A stretch of 64,000 nucleotides of DNA from Stutzerimonas stutzeri (GTDB lineage Bacteria; Pseudomonadota; Gammaproteobacteria; Pseudomonadales; Pseudomonadaceae): the NCBI GenBank assembly GCA_002345575.1, contig DDVX01000006.1, positions 124,001 to 188,000 on the forward strand. Reading direction: 5' to 3'. The first letter of the stretch is position 1. Each line of letters opens with the position of its first letter. A program made the position numbers and the translations under genes. Shown here piece by piece: positions 17,563-25,299 of the stretch. The notes beneath the pieces were generated by a model, which was not told the DNA's origin, searched no databases, and saw only the letters and a program-made list of their open reading frames with translations.

Positions 17563-18672
17563 TCATTCACTACTAGAGGCATTACGAGATCCGAAGCGCG
17601 CCGGAATCATCCGCCGTATCGGAGCGCCGAGCACTCGGCGGAAAGCCGCGTTATGCAGGCAGACTGCACCCACTAGTCCCACTAGGCAGCCGAGCACGGT
17701 GTCGTAGAAGCGTGCCTCGATCAGCGCTGATGCCGAACCGTGACCGAGTGTGGCGGCCTCGGCCAGGAGTATGGTCAGCGGCGTGATGAAGATGGCTGCG
17801 AATACGTAGTGCCGGACTACAGCGGTTTCCACCACAAAACACAGCACCATCATCATCAGCGGAATGGTCCATTTATCCAGTGGTATCAGCAGCATGCCCC
17901 AGGCGACTAGCAGGCCGATCCCTGTGCCGATGACTCGATGCAGCTGTTTGTTCCATACCGCGCGCAGCGAGGCGCCCTGGATCACCGCCAGGCAGCTGAC
18001 CGGCACCCAGTAAGCCTTCTCCAGCTCTAGCAGTTGGGCAAGCGCCAGCGAGAGGCCGACAAAAACACCGATCAGAATTGAGTCAAACACCACGTAATCG
18101 AAGCTCGCCGGCGGCGGCGGTTCCACCGGCTTCGGCGCTTCCAGGCGGAGCACGTACAGGCTATAGAAGAACGCGATCAGTGCCGCCAGCAGCGTGCCCA
18201 TACCGAGCAGGCCGACCATCAAAGGCACCTGCATCACCTCAAGCGGCATGTACATGCCAATGGCGGCGGCCATGATGATGAACAGGCTGCTCGGCATACC
18301 GATCCGGTAGAAGCGGCAAACCATGGTCACCAGCGCCGTGATAAAGATCAGCACCGGCACCATCGTCCAGGGGAAAAAGTGGCTCATCAGGCCCAGGGTG
18401 TAGCAGGCAAGCATGCCGAAGCCGCAGGCCATCAACGTGACCATCCGGTGCGACAGCGGCGTGGCCGGCAGATAGAGGAACACCAGCCCGCCAAGCGAAG
18501 ACACCAGGCCGTAATCAAGCCGGTCGAACCAAGCACCGACAAACAGCGGAAGGCCAGTGGCCTGGGCGGCAGCGAAGGGCATCTGCCAGCGCCGTTCGCT
18601 GGGGTTGATGGTCAGCAGAAGGCGCAGCTGTTCGCGTAACAGGTCCATTAGCCGCTGCCAACGGTTTTGCAT
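17563..18672 (-). CDS. FUSC-family membrane protein (putative aromatic acid/efflux transporter)
   Basis: The protein has 369 residues from the ATG at 18672, preceded by GGGGAAAGG; an upstream in-frame ATG at 18783 has no support and would run into the sdhB promoter. It has two sets of hydrophobic helices separated by a charged, proline-rich linker (around residues 175-192, APKPVEPPPPA). This is the architecture of the FUSC/YccS-like fusaric acid resistance proteins, thought to export aromatic acids. It is divergent from the orphan sdhB gene. The substrate is unknown and no membrane fusion partner gene lies beside it. Confidence 0.75.
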   Translation of the reverse strand: MQNRWQRLMDLLREQLRLLLTINPSERRWQMPFAAAQATGLPLFVGAWFDRLDYGLVSSLGGLVFLYLPATPLSHRMVTLMACGFGMLACYTLGLMSHFFPWTMVPVLIFITALVTMVCRFYRIGMPSSLFIIMAAAIGMYMPLEVMQVPLMVGLLGMGTLLAALIAFFYSLYVLRLEAPKPVEPPPPASFDYVVFDSILIGVFVGLSLALAQLLELEKAYWVPVSCLAVIQGASLRAVWNKQLHRVIGTGIGLLVAWGMLLIPLDKWTIPLMMMVLCFVVETAVVRHYVFAAIFITPLTILLAEAATLGHGSASALIEARFYDTVLGCLVGLVGAVCLHNAAFRRVLGAPIRRMIPARFGSRNASSSE

Positions 18673-18801
18673 CGATGCCTTTCCCCTGTAACAAATCTGG
18701 CATTTTATTATTTGATCTAAGCTGTAAGTGAAGCTGAATCGCTCCGATGCGAACAGGTGTCGGCGCACCCTATCGTTCTTCACACCCCCAGGAGACGAAC
18801 G

Positions 18802-19509
18802 ATGCTCGACGTACAGCTGTATCGCTACAACGAAGAACAGGACGCCAGGCCCTACATGCAGTCAATGCAGGCGCCCGACGAGTTTCGTCAGCGCATGGTG
18901 CTGGATGTGCTGGAATATCTGCGCGAAACGGACCCTTCCCTAGCCTACCGCCGCTCCTGCCGCGAAGGCGTCTGCGGATCGGATGGCATGAATATCGGAG
19001 GCAAGAACCGCCTGGCCTGTATCACCGCCGTAGTCGACGCCTTGGATAGCGCTGGTCGCCTGATCATCAGACCCCTGCCCGGCATGCCGGTGATTCGCGA
19101 TCTGGTGGTGGATCAGAGTCTGTTCTTCAAGCAGTACGAACGGGTCAAACCTTGGTTGATCAATAACCAGCCGGCACCCGGCATCGAGCGCCTGCAATCA
19201 CCCGAAGAACGCGCCCGGCTCGATGGTTTGTACGAATGCATCCTCTGCGGCTGCTGTTCGTCGCAATGCCCGTCTTGGTGGTGGAATCCTGAAAAGTACA
19301 TTGGCCCGGCTGGGCTGCTACAGGCCTGGCGCTTCATCGTCGACAGTCGGGATACGGCAGCGACCGAACGCCTTGCGGATCTGGACGATCCGTTCAGCGT
19401 GTTTCGCTGCCGCAGCATCGGCAACTGCAGCTGGGTCTGCCCAAAGGGCCTGAATCCCATGGGCGCCATCGGCCATATTCGCCGCGAGCTTCTGCAACGG
19501 GGGACCTGA
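18802..19509 (+). CDS. Succinate dehydrogenase iron-sulfur subunit paralogue, orphan
   Basis: The 235-residue protein has all cluster ligands of SdhB. The [2Fe-2S] ligands are C53, C58, D61 and C73. The [4Fe-4S] ligands are C146, C149, C152 and C213. The [3Fe-4S] ligands are C156, C203 and C209. It therefore looks able to carry electrons from a flavoprotein to quinone. However, no sdhC, sdhD or sdhA lies nearby, while Pseudomonas normally keeps these as sdhCDAB next to sucA. Compared with the usual Pseudomonas SdhB it has changes such as CGCCSSQCPSW where CACCSTSCPSF is usual, so it appears to be a diverged second copy. AGGAG precedes the ATG at ideal spacing. Confidence 0.85.
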   Translation: MLDVQLYRYNEEQDARPYMQSMQAPDEFRQRMVLDVLEYLRETDPSLAYRRSCREGVCGSDGMNIGGKNRLACITAVVDALDSAGRLIIRPLPGMPVIRDLVVDQSLFFKQYERVKPWLINNQPAPGIERLQSPEERARLDGLYECILCGCCSSQCPSWWWNPEKYIGPAGLLQAWRFIVDSRDTAATERLADLDDPFSVFRCRSIGNCSWVCPKGLNPMGAIGHIRRELLQRGT

Positions 19510-19530
19510 AGCCCCCATCGTCCGGACGGA

Positions 19531-19956
19531 CTATTCCTTGCCGCGCTCCTCCTGCTTGGCGAGAAACTCTTCCTGCAGCAAAGCATCTGTGACTTGCTGC
19601 GGCTCCTGCTCGAGCAGCGGATCATCCAGCTGGCCGGTAGGGACCACTTTTGTATCGAGCTTGCCCATCAAGTGGCCAAGGGCGTTGTGCATTTTCTCGG
19701 CAGCCCCGTCGACCGCCAGCTCCAACGACTCGGCCTTATGCGTGACCGATAGCGGCTGATGACCTTTGGGTCGCGCCTCGATCTGGCAGCGTTTGTCTGC
19801 AGCGCCTGCCTTTTGCGCGTTTTCGTCACCAACGTGAACTTCCACGCGCGTCAGGAGATCATCAAAACGCTCCAGCCGGTCCTCTACCGCCGCGCTCACC
19901 CATTCATGAAGCCCGACACTGCCTTCGATATGGTTGCTTCGTACCTGGATCTGCAT
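19531..19956 (-). CDS. HPF/RaiA-family ribosome-associated protein
   Basis: The 141-residue protein matches the ribosome hibernation-promoting factor/sigma-54 modulation family over residues 1-100 (MQIQVRSNHIEGSVGL, RVEVHVGDEN, and LELAVDGAAEKMHNALGHLM). It likely binds the 30S subunit in stress or stationary phase. The acidic, glutamine-rich tail (residues 105-141) is not long enough to be the dimerising domain of long HPF. It is convergent with the orphan sdhB gene with 21 bases between. It is not beside rpoN, so it is a second family member rather than the classic hpf. Confidence 0.8.
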   Translation of the reverse strand: MQIQVRSNHIEGSVGLHEWVSAAVEDRLERFDDLLTRVEVHVGDENAQKAGAADKRCQIEARPKGHQPLSVTHKAESLELAVDGAAEKMHNALGHLMGKLDTKVVPTGQLDDPLLEQEPQQVTDALLQEEFLAKQEERGKE

Positions 19957-20051
19957 GATCGCTCTTACCTCTAGTCGTGATGGGTCTCAGGATTCGAGGA
20001 CGAGAACGGCACCCGGGTTCAGAACGATCTGACGGGCTACCTGCGCGCCGT

Positions 20052-20132
20052 TTAGTTAGCCATCAGTTCACGGTAGCGCCGCTGATAGTCCTCGTATGAG
20101 AGGTTCTCATTCATCAAGCGCTCAATCTGCTG
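20052..20132 (-). pseudogene. In-frame tail beyond the TAG of the lipoprotein gene
   Basis: Codons after the TAG read QQIERLMNENLSYEDYQRRY followed by RELMAN and a TAA. The pattern (short helix, then a tyrosine/acidic turn, then a helix ending in EL) recalls SHOCT-like C-terminal modules. Clean codon use up to a proper stop suggests that this was, or is by read-through, part of the protein. Confidence 0.55.
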
Positions 20133-20636
20133 CTACCGGTACGCCTCCTTGCTCAGCGGCGCCAGGCCGTCAGCCACCTGCGACACGCTTCGGCCCATGT
20201 CGGCTACGCCGCGAGGAAACAACTGATGGGTCAACTCGGCAATCTTCTGCTCGGCACTGATGAACTTGTCCAGGCGCCCACCTCCCCAACGCGCGTCGTA
20301 CTCGGCATGGCCGACCTGACGGCCCCTCTCGTAAACACGGATATCGGCGTATTTCATGTACAACGCCAGATCCCAGCCCCAGTTGCCGATGAAGGTGGTG
20401 GCCAGCGCACAGCGGTCGGGGCTGCTACCGGGCGTCATCAGTCGGGTCCTGAAGCCTTTTTCAGTTAGTGATGCCTGATAGGCGGTGGTGAAGCCGGCGC
20501 GCAGATTCGGTGCCGGGATCATGCAGATCTCCGGTGCCAGTTCGGCCGATAGCGTAGCGGGGGTGACGGTCTGCTTGATACTGCAGCCACTGATAGTAAA
20601 GGCTGAAGCTAGCATGAACAGCGATACGGCGCGCAT
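20133..20636 (-). CDS. Lipoprotein (Sbal_3080-like), apparently cut short by a TAG codon
   Basis: The 167-residue product has a lipoprotein signal peptide ending in ISGC (C18). The body, with GNWGWDLALYMKYADIRVYERG and RWGGGRLDKFISAEQKIAELTHQLFPRG, resembles a small Sbal_3080-type outer membrane lipoprotein family of unknown function. The frame stops at TAG (20133-20135) directly after AYR. The same frame then stays open for 26 more codons to a TAA at 20052. That extension is rich in charged and helix-forming residues and looks like genuine protein. A CAG-to-TAG change is the simplest reading. The shortened protein still holds the recognisable domain and may work. Confidence 0.7.
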   Translation of the reverse strand: MRAVSLFMLASAFTISGCSIKQTVTPATLSAELAPEICMIPAPNLRAGFTTAYQASLTEKGFRTRLMTPGSSPDRCALATTFIGNWGWDLALYMKYADIRVYERGRQVGHAEYDARWGGGRLDKFISAEQKIAELTHQLFPRGVADMGRSVSQVADGLAPLSKEAYR

Positions 20637-20694
20637 GGCAACCTCCTTGTCAAAAGCGAGGCGGGCAGTTTGCCATCACCACGAGCGCACGTCT

Positions 20695-21999
20695 TCAACG
20701 ATTCGCGACGACTGGCAGCTCACTCCGGTCCACCCGTCCACCCAGACACCACCCCAGTGCAGCCCAAACCGCCGCACAACCGGCGCCAACCAACGCGACC
20801 AGCAGCGTGCCTTGAGCAAGCATATCCAGTAACGCTTTGGCCCAACCGCTGAGGGCATCGCCGCCACGATAGACCACCGTATCGATAAAGTTCTTTGCCT
20901 TGTATTTGCTTTCGGCATCCAGCGGGGCGAAGAGCATTTCGCGGCCCGGCCGGACAAAGGCGTACTCGCCGACGCGCCGTGCGATCATCACTGCCGCCAG
21001 CATGGCGAACGTTGGCGCCAGCGCCAGACCGATAAAGCCCAGGCACACCAGCGCCGGCACCGCCGCCAGCAACACCCGGACACCGAGACGCTGAGCGATA
21101 CGACCGGTAATGAACAGTTGCGACAGCAAGGCGCCCGCCTGAACCACGAAGTCGATGACGCCGAAGACCCGCACCTGTTCGGCGCGATCAGGAAATAGCT
21201 CGGCAACCAGCCGCGCCTGCTCGAAGTAGAGAAAGGTGCTGGCGCTGGTCAGCAGTAATACGAACGCCGCGATCCCCAGCAGATAACCGGAGCCAAGCAC
21301 CCGCGTGAGTCCGCTGAACGGGTTGCCAGTCACTGGCCGGCGAGGGCTTTCTGCCGGTTCGGCACCGACTCGCCCGGCGCCGCCCACTTCCCGCCAGGCC
21401 ATCAGGTAATGCTTGAGCGCCACGGCCAATGCCAGCAGCAGCGCCGCTAGCAGCATCAACCCGAATTCCCCCAACACACCCACCAGCAGCGTACTGGCAG
21501 CTGGGCCAACCAGGCCGCCGACACTGGCACCCGCTGCAATGAAGGCAAAGAGCCGCTTGGCCTGGAGAGCATCGAACACGTCGGCCATCAGGCTCCAGGC
21601 CACCGACACCACGAACAGGTTGTAGACCGAGATCCACACGTAGAACACCCGCGCCAGCCAAACACTGCCGTCCATAGAAAAGAACAGCACGCCGAACAAC
21701 AACAGGTTTAGGCAAAAGAAACCGTACACCCAATCTATGTAATGGATACGCGCCACGCGCGAATTGAGCCAGGCAAACAGCGGTACTGCTACCAGCATGG
21801 CGACAAAGGTCGCGGTAAACAGCCATTGCAGATTTCCCACGCCACCCTGAATGCCCATCGACTCGCGGATCGGGCGCAGCATGAAATAACCGCTGAACAG
21901 GCAGAAGAACAAGCCGAAGCCCGTCAGCGCGGCGCGGGTTTCACCGGGCTGCGCATTGATCGAATGCGCCAGACGCAACGTGACCGCAGATGAAAGCAT
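20695..21999 (-). CDS. MFS-type transporter related to NTP/NTP exchange (TLC) proteins
   Basis: The 434-residue inner membrane protein has about 12 hydrophobic helices. The N-terminal SGYFMLRPIRESMGIQGGVGNLQWLF pattern and a C-terminal PGREMLFAPLDAESKYKAKNFIDTVVYRGGD motif are typical of bacterial proteins annotated as NTP/NTP exchange transporters, distant relatives of the ATP/ADP translocases of intracellular bacteria. The free-living homologues have no proven substrate. It shares the strand with the aldo/keto reductase gene, 19 bases after that gene's start side, so the two may be co-transcribed. Confidence 0.75.
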   Translation of the reverse strand: MLSSAVTLRLAHSINAQPGETRAALTGFGLFFCLFSGYFMLRPIRESMGIQGGVGNLQWLFTATFVAMLVAVPLFAWLNSRVARIHYIDWVYGFFCLNLLLFGVLFFSMDGSVWLARVFYVWISVYNLFVVSVAWSLMADVFDALQAKRLFAFIAAGASVGGLVGPAASTLLVGVLGEFGLMLLAALLLALAVALKHYLMAWREVGGAGRVGAEPAESPRRPVTGNPFSGLTRVLGSGYLLGIAAFVLLLTSASTFLYFEQARLVAELFPDRAEQVRVFGVIDFVVQAGALLSQLFITGRIAQRLGVRVLLAAVPALVCLGFIGLALAPTFAMLAAVMIARRVGEYAFVRPGREMLFAPLDAESKYKAKNFIDTVVYRGGDALSGWAKALLDMLAQGTLLVALVGAGCAAVWAALGWCLGGRVDRSELPVVANR

Positions 22000-22018
22000 G
22001 GCTAGTCCTTAGCCAAGC

Positions 22019-22933
22019 TCAAGCAAAAGCATCGACGATCAACTGCCGTTGCCGCGCATCCGGCAGGCGGCCCTGCCCGGCCAGCAGGTTGTCGGCCATG
22101 TAGCGCGGCGTGGAAGTAGCCGGAATCACCACCGTGACCGCCGGTTCGGCAAGAATGAACTTGAGCGCCAGCTGCGCCCAGGAGGTAGCGTCGATCTCGG
22201 CGGCCCAGTCGGGCAGCGGTTGGCCCCTGACTCGCCCGAGCAGGTTGCCGCGGGTAAAGGGGCGATTGATCAGCGTGGCGATGCCGTTGTCGGCGCAGTA
22301 CGGCAGCAGCCGCTTCTCGGCATTGCGCTCGCCGACCGAATAGTTGAATTGGACAAAATCTACCGGCTGCTCCTTGAGCACTTCAAGCAGTCGCTCATGG
22401 GCCGACTCCACATAGTGCGTCACGCCGATGTAACGGATGCGCCCTTGCTCTTTCAGCTCACGCAACAGGCCAAGCTGGGTACGGGTGTCCTGCAGGTTGT
22501 GCACCTGGACCAGGTCGATAGTGCCGGTCTGTAGTGCCTGGAAGCTCGCTTCAATCTGCGCCAGCCCGCGCTCGCGACCGGTGGACGAGACCTTGCTGGC
22601 CAGAAATACCTGCTCGCGCACAGCCTGCCGTGCGACCAGCACGCCACTAACCGCTTCGGCATTGCCATAACTTGGCGCGGTATCGATCAACTTCGCGCCG
22701 CCTTCGGTGAAGATCCGCAGAACCTCCTGTAGCTCATCCATCTGCGGGTCATCCGGGCTGAGGTCATGGGTGCGCGATGTACCCAGCCCGATCACCGGCA
22801 ACATCTCGCCCGAGGACGGAATACGGCGCTGACGCAAGGGTTCTGCCCACGCCAGAACGGGCAGAAATGGCCCCAAGGCAGCAAGCGCGGCAACAACTGC
22901 GGAACGGTGAAGCAACTGGCGGCGCGTCTGCAT
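22019..22933 (-). CDS. Aldo/keto reductase with Tat-like signal
   Basis: The 304-residue protein begins MQTRRQLLHRSAVVAALAAL, with a twin-arginine and hydrophobic core ending in AWA, so export by Tat is likely. The mature part is an AKR barrel: LIDTAPSYGNAEAV holds the Asp and Tyr of the catalytic tetrad, FLASKVSS the Lys and LVQVHNLQD the His. An exported AKR is unusual because NAD(P)H is cytoplasmic; family members may keep the cofactor bound from folding. The substrate is unknown. The MFS gene follows on the same strand. Confidence 0.85.
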   Translation of the reverse strand: MQTRRQLLHRSAVVAALAALGPFLPVLAWAEPLRQRRIPSSGEMLPVIGLGTSRTHDLSPDDPQMDELQEVLRIFTEGGAKLIDTAPSYGNAEAVSGVLVARQAVREQVFLASKVSSTGRERGLAQIEASFQALQTGTIDLVQVHNLQDTRTQLGLLRELKEQGRIRYIGVTHYVESAHERLLEVLKEQPVDFVQFNYSVGERNAEKRLLPYCADNGIATLINRPFTRGNLLGRVRGQPLPDWAAEIDATSWAQLALKFILAEPAVTVVIPATSTPRYMADNLLAGQGRLPDARQRQLIVDAFA

Positions 22934-23273
22934 GGATGAACTCTCCAGATCAGGGCATGGGCTTGGTGATTGAGTATGGTCGACATCACCCCAACCATCG
23001 GTTCAATCGAGCAGCGAAGATCTTCCTTTTGTTTCAGATTACTGCGACGCGCGCAGGAAAGCTTCTGACGGATCGGTAACGCTTCGAGCGATATCGAACG
23101 GCCGCTAAGGCTCTTTCCTACTTAAGTACGGACACCATGGTTGCATAGCCAGGTTTGCCTGCCGGCCGGTAGCCTGAATCGGACAAAACAGGCGCCAGAC
23201 GGTACTCCAGAATAGCCGCGCGATGCCGAATAACCTGGGCAGCGGTCCCCATCGATCTCGCGAGTACCACCCC
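22934..23273. other. Intergenic region between divergent AKR and FIST-receptor genes
   Basis: About 340 bases with no credible gene. It must hold promoters in both directions. I saw no clear sigma factor box, operator palindrome or terminator. An in-frame ATG at 23223 could move the receptor start 51 bases upstream. Confidence 0.4.
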
Positions 23274-25295
23274 ATGTTTCCGTTCTCCCGATTCAAGCTG
23301 GGCAGCAAGCAGGCCGATGGCGTGCTGAGCCTGCTCGGCAGCGCTTCGCAGCTGGCACAGCAGCTGGCCGCGCTACGCTTCAGACCCACCTACATTGCCG
23401 GTTTCGTATCACCACATGTGGATATCGACGCGGTGGCACGTCAGATCACCCAGCGCTTTCCGCAGGCGGTGATCAGCCTGTGTACCACCTCGGGGGAGCT
23501 ATCCAGCGAAAACCGGAGTTTGTATTGCAGCACCGGTTCGCACTGGGACCGGGTAGTGCTGCAGCTGTTCGACGCCAGTGTGATCGCCGCGGCGGAGATC
23601 GTGCGGGTGCCGCTGGAATGCGAGGACATCCGCGGAACGGGCCAGCGCATGAGCATGGCCCAGCGCATTGCAAAGCTGACCTCTTCGATCAAGCGCCTGC
23701 AGGTGTCGATGAAGATCGACTACCGCGACACTCTGGCCAACATTTTCTTCGACGGGCTTTCGGCCTCGGAATCCTTCTTCATGGAGGCGCTGTACGAGTC
23801 CGGCCGTTTCCCCTGCCTGTTCGTAGGCGGCTCAGCCGGCGGCACGCTGGACTTCCAGAAAACCCAGCTGCATGACGGCCAGCGCGCGTACCAGAACCAC
23901 GCGCTGATCGTCTTCCTCAAGTGTGCCCGCGACGTGCGTTTCGGCGTGTTCAAGAGCCAGAACTTCGAGCCCACCCCGCTCAGCCTGAGCGTACTCAGCG
24001 CCTCTCTGGAAGACCGCTACATCAGCCAGGTAGTCGATGCCCGCGGCAATATCCGCAGCATGGTCGCGGCGCTCTGCGAGGCGCTCAACTGCGCACCGCA
24101 GGAACTGGAACAGCGCCTGGCTGACTACTCCTTTGCCATCAAGGTGGGCGAAGAGGTGTTTGTCCGCTCCATCTCGCGGATCGACTTTGCCAACGAGCGC
24201 GTGCACCTGTTCTGCGACGTGGCGCCCGGCGAGGAGCTGATCATGGTCAAGCGCACACCGCTGGCCGAGGCAACCCGCCGCGACTACGAGCGCTTCCTGC
24301 GTAACAAACCCGGCAAACCGCTAGTGGGTATTCTCAACGACTGCATCCTGCGCCGGCTCAACAACGAACAAGCGCTGGGCAGCATGAACCCGGTATTTGG
24401 CGACGTGCCGGTGGCCGGTTTTTCGACCTTCGGCGAAATCCTCGGGCTCAACCTTAACCAGACGCTGACGGCGGTGTTCTTCTTCCGCACCAACGATAAG
24501 GAAGAATTCCACGACGAGTACACCGACAACTTCATCGCCTACCATGGCGAGTTCAAAGCCTTCTTTCTGCGCCGGCAGATCAAGAAACTCACCGGTCTGA
24601 GCCAGGTGGTGGTCAAGCAGATCGACCAATTCAAGCGCCAGGACTACAGCAGTGCCGTGGACGTCAACGGCCTCGATGAACACATTCGCCCGGTATTCTC
24701 GGGGCTTGCCGACCTGGGCCAGGTTCTGTCACAGGCCGACCATGAGCGCCATAGCATCGCCGGACAGCTGAACCAGTGCGCCACCGAACTGCATGGTTCG
24801 ATGGATGACTTGAGCCTGAATATCAGCCGCCAGGGGCAGGTCATCGAGAAGGCCTCCGGTTCGGTCAAACAGATGGTGCGCCAGGCTGACGAAGTGGTCA
24901 GCAGCGCCCGCGATCTGGCGCAGTCGAGTCAGCGCATCCAGTCGGTGGTACAGACCATTCAGCAGATCGCTGGGCAAACCAACCTGCTGGCGCTCAACGC
25001 GGCCATCGAAGCGGCACGGGCTGGGGAACAGGGGCGCGGCTTTGCAGTAGTGGCTGACGAGGTGCGCAAGCTGGCGGAAATTACCGGTAGGAATGCCGAG
25101 GAAATAGGCACCGACATCGAGAGACTGGCTAGTGAAATCCGCGCCGTGGCGCAGCATATCGAGGCGCAATCAACCGATGTCGGCTCGCTCACCGGCCTGC
25201 TCGATGCGCTGGAAGTCTCCAGTGAACGTACCGCCGACACCTCCTATCAAACCAAGGGAGTGGCCGACAGGCTGATTGGGCTGACCGCCCACTGA
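23274..25295 (+). CDS. Soluble chemoreceptor with FIST sensory domains
   Basis: The 673-residue protein has an N-terminal FIST domain (about residues 35-225), a FIST_C domain (about 235-385), a linker, and a methyl-accepting signalling domain whose highly conserved hairpin tip QIAGQTNLLALNAAIEAARA followed by GEQGRGFAVVADEVRKLAE lies near residues 562-602. No transmembrane segment is visible, so it is a cytoplasmic receptor that should signal to CheA/CheW. FIST domains are thought to bind small ligands such as amino acids. No che genes lie near. The signalling domain is short, ending about 70 residues after the tip. The start is uncertain; neither ATG has a strong ribosome site. Confidence 0.88.
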   Translation: MFPFSRFKLGSKQADGVLSLLGSASQLAQQLAALRFRPTYIAGFVSPHVDIDAVARQITQRFPQAVISLCTTSGELSSENRSLYCSTGSHWDRVVLQLFDASVIAAAEIVRVPLECEDIRGTGQRMSMAQRIAKLTSSIKRLQVSMKIDYRDTLANIFFDGLSASESFFMEALYESGRFPCLFVGGSAGGTLDFQKTQLHDGQRAYQNHALIVFLKCARDVRFGVFKSQNFEPTPLSLSVLSASLEDRYISQVVDARGNIRSMVAALCEALNCAPQELEQRLADYSFAIKVGEEVFVRSISRIDFANERVHLFCDVAPGEELIMVKRTPLAEATRRDYERFLRNKPGKPLVGILNDCILRRLNNEQALGSMNPVFGDVPVAGFSTFGEILGLNLNQTLTAVFFFRTNDKEEFHDEYTDNFIAYHGEFKAFFLRRQIKKLTGLSQVVVKQIDQFKRQDYSSAVDVNGLDEHIRPVFSGLADLGQVLSQADHERHSIAGQLNQCATELHGSMDDLSLNISRQGQVIEKASGSVKQMVRQADEVVSSARDLAQSSQRIQSVVQTIQQIAGQTNLLALNAAIEAARAGEQGRGFAVVADEVRKLAEITGRNAEEIGTDIERLASEIRAVAQHIEAQSTDVGSLTGLLDALEVSSERTADTSYQTKGVADRLIGLTAH

Positions 25296-25299
25296 TGAC

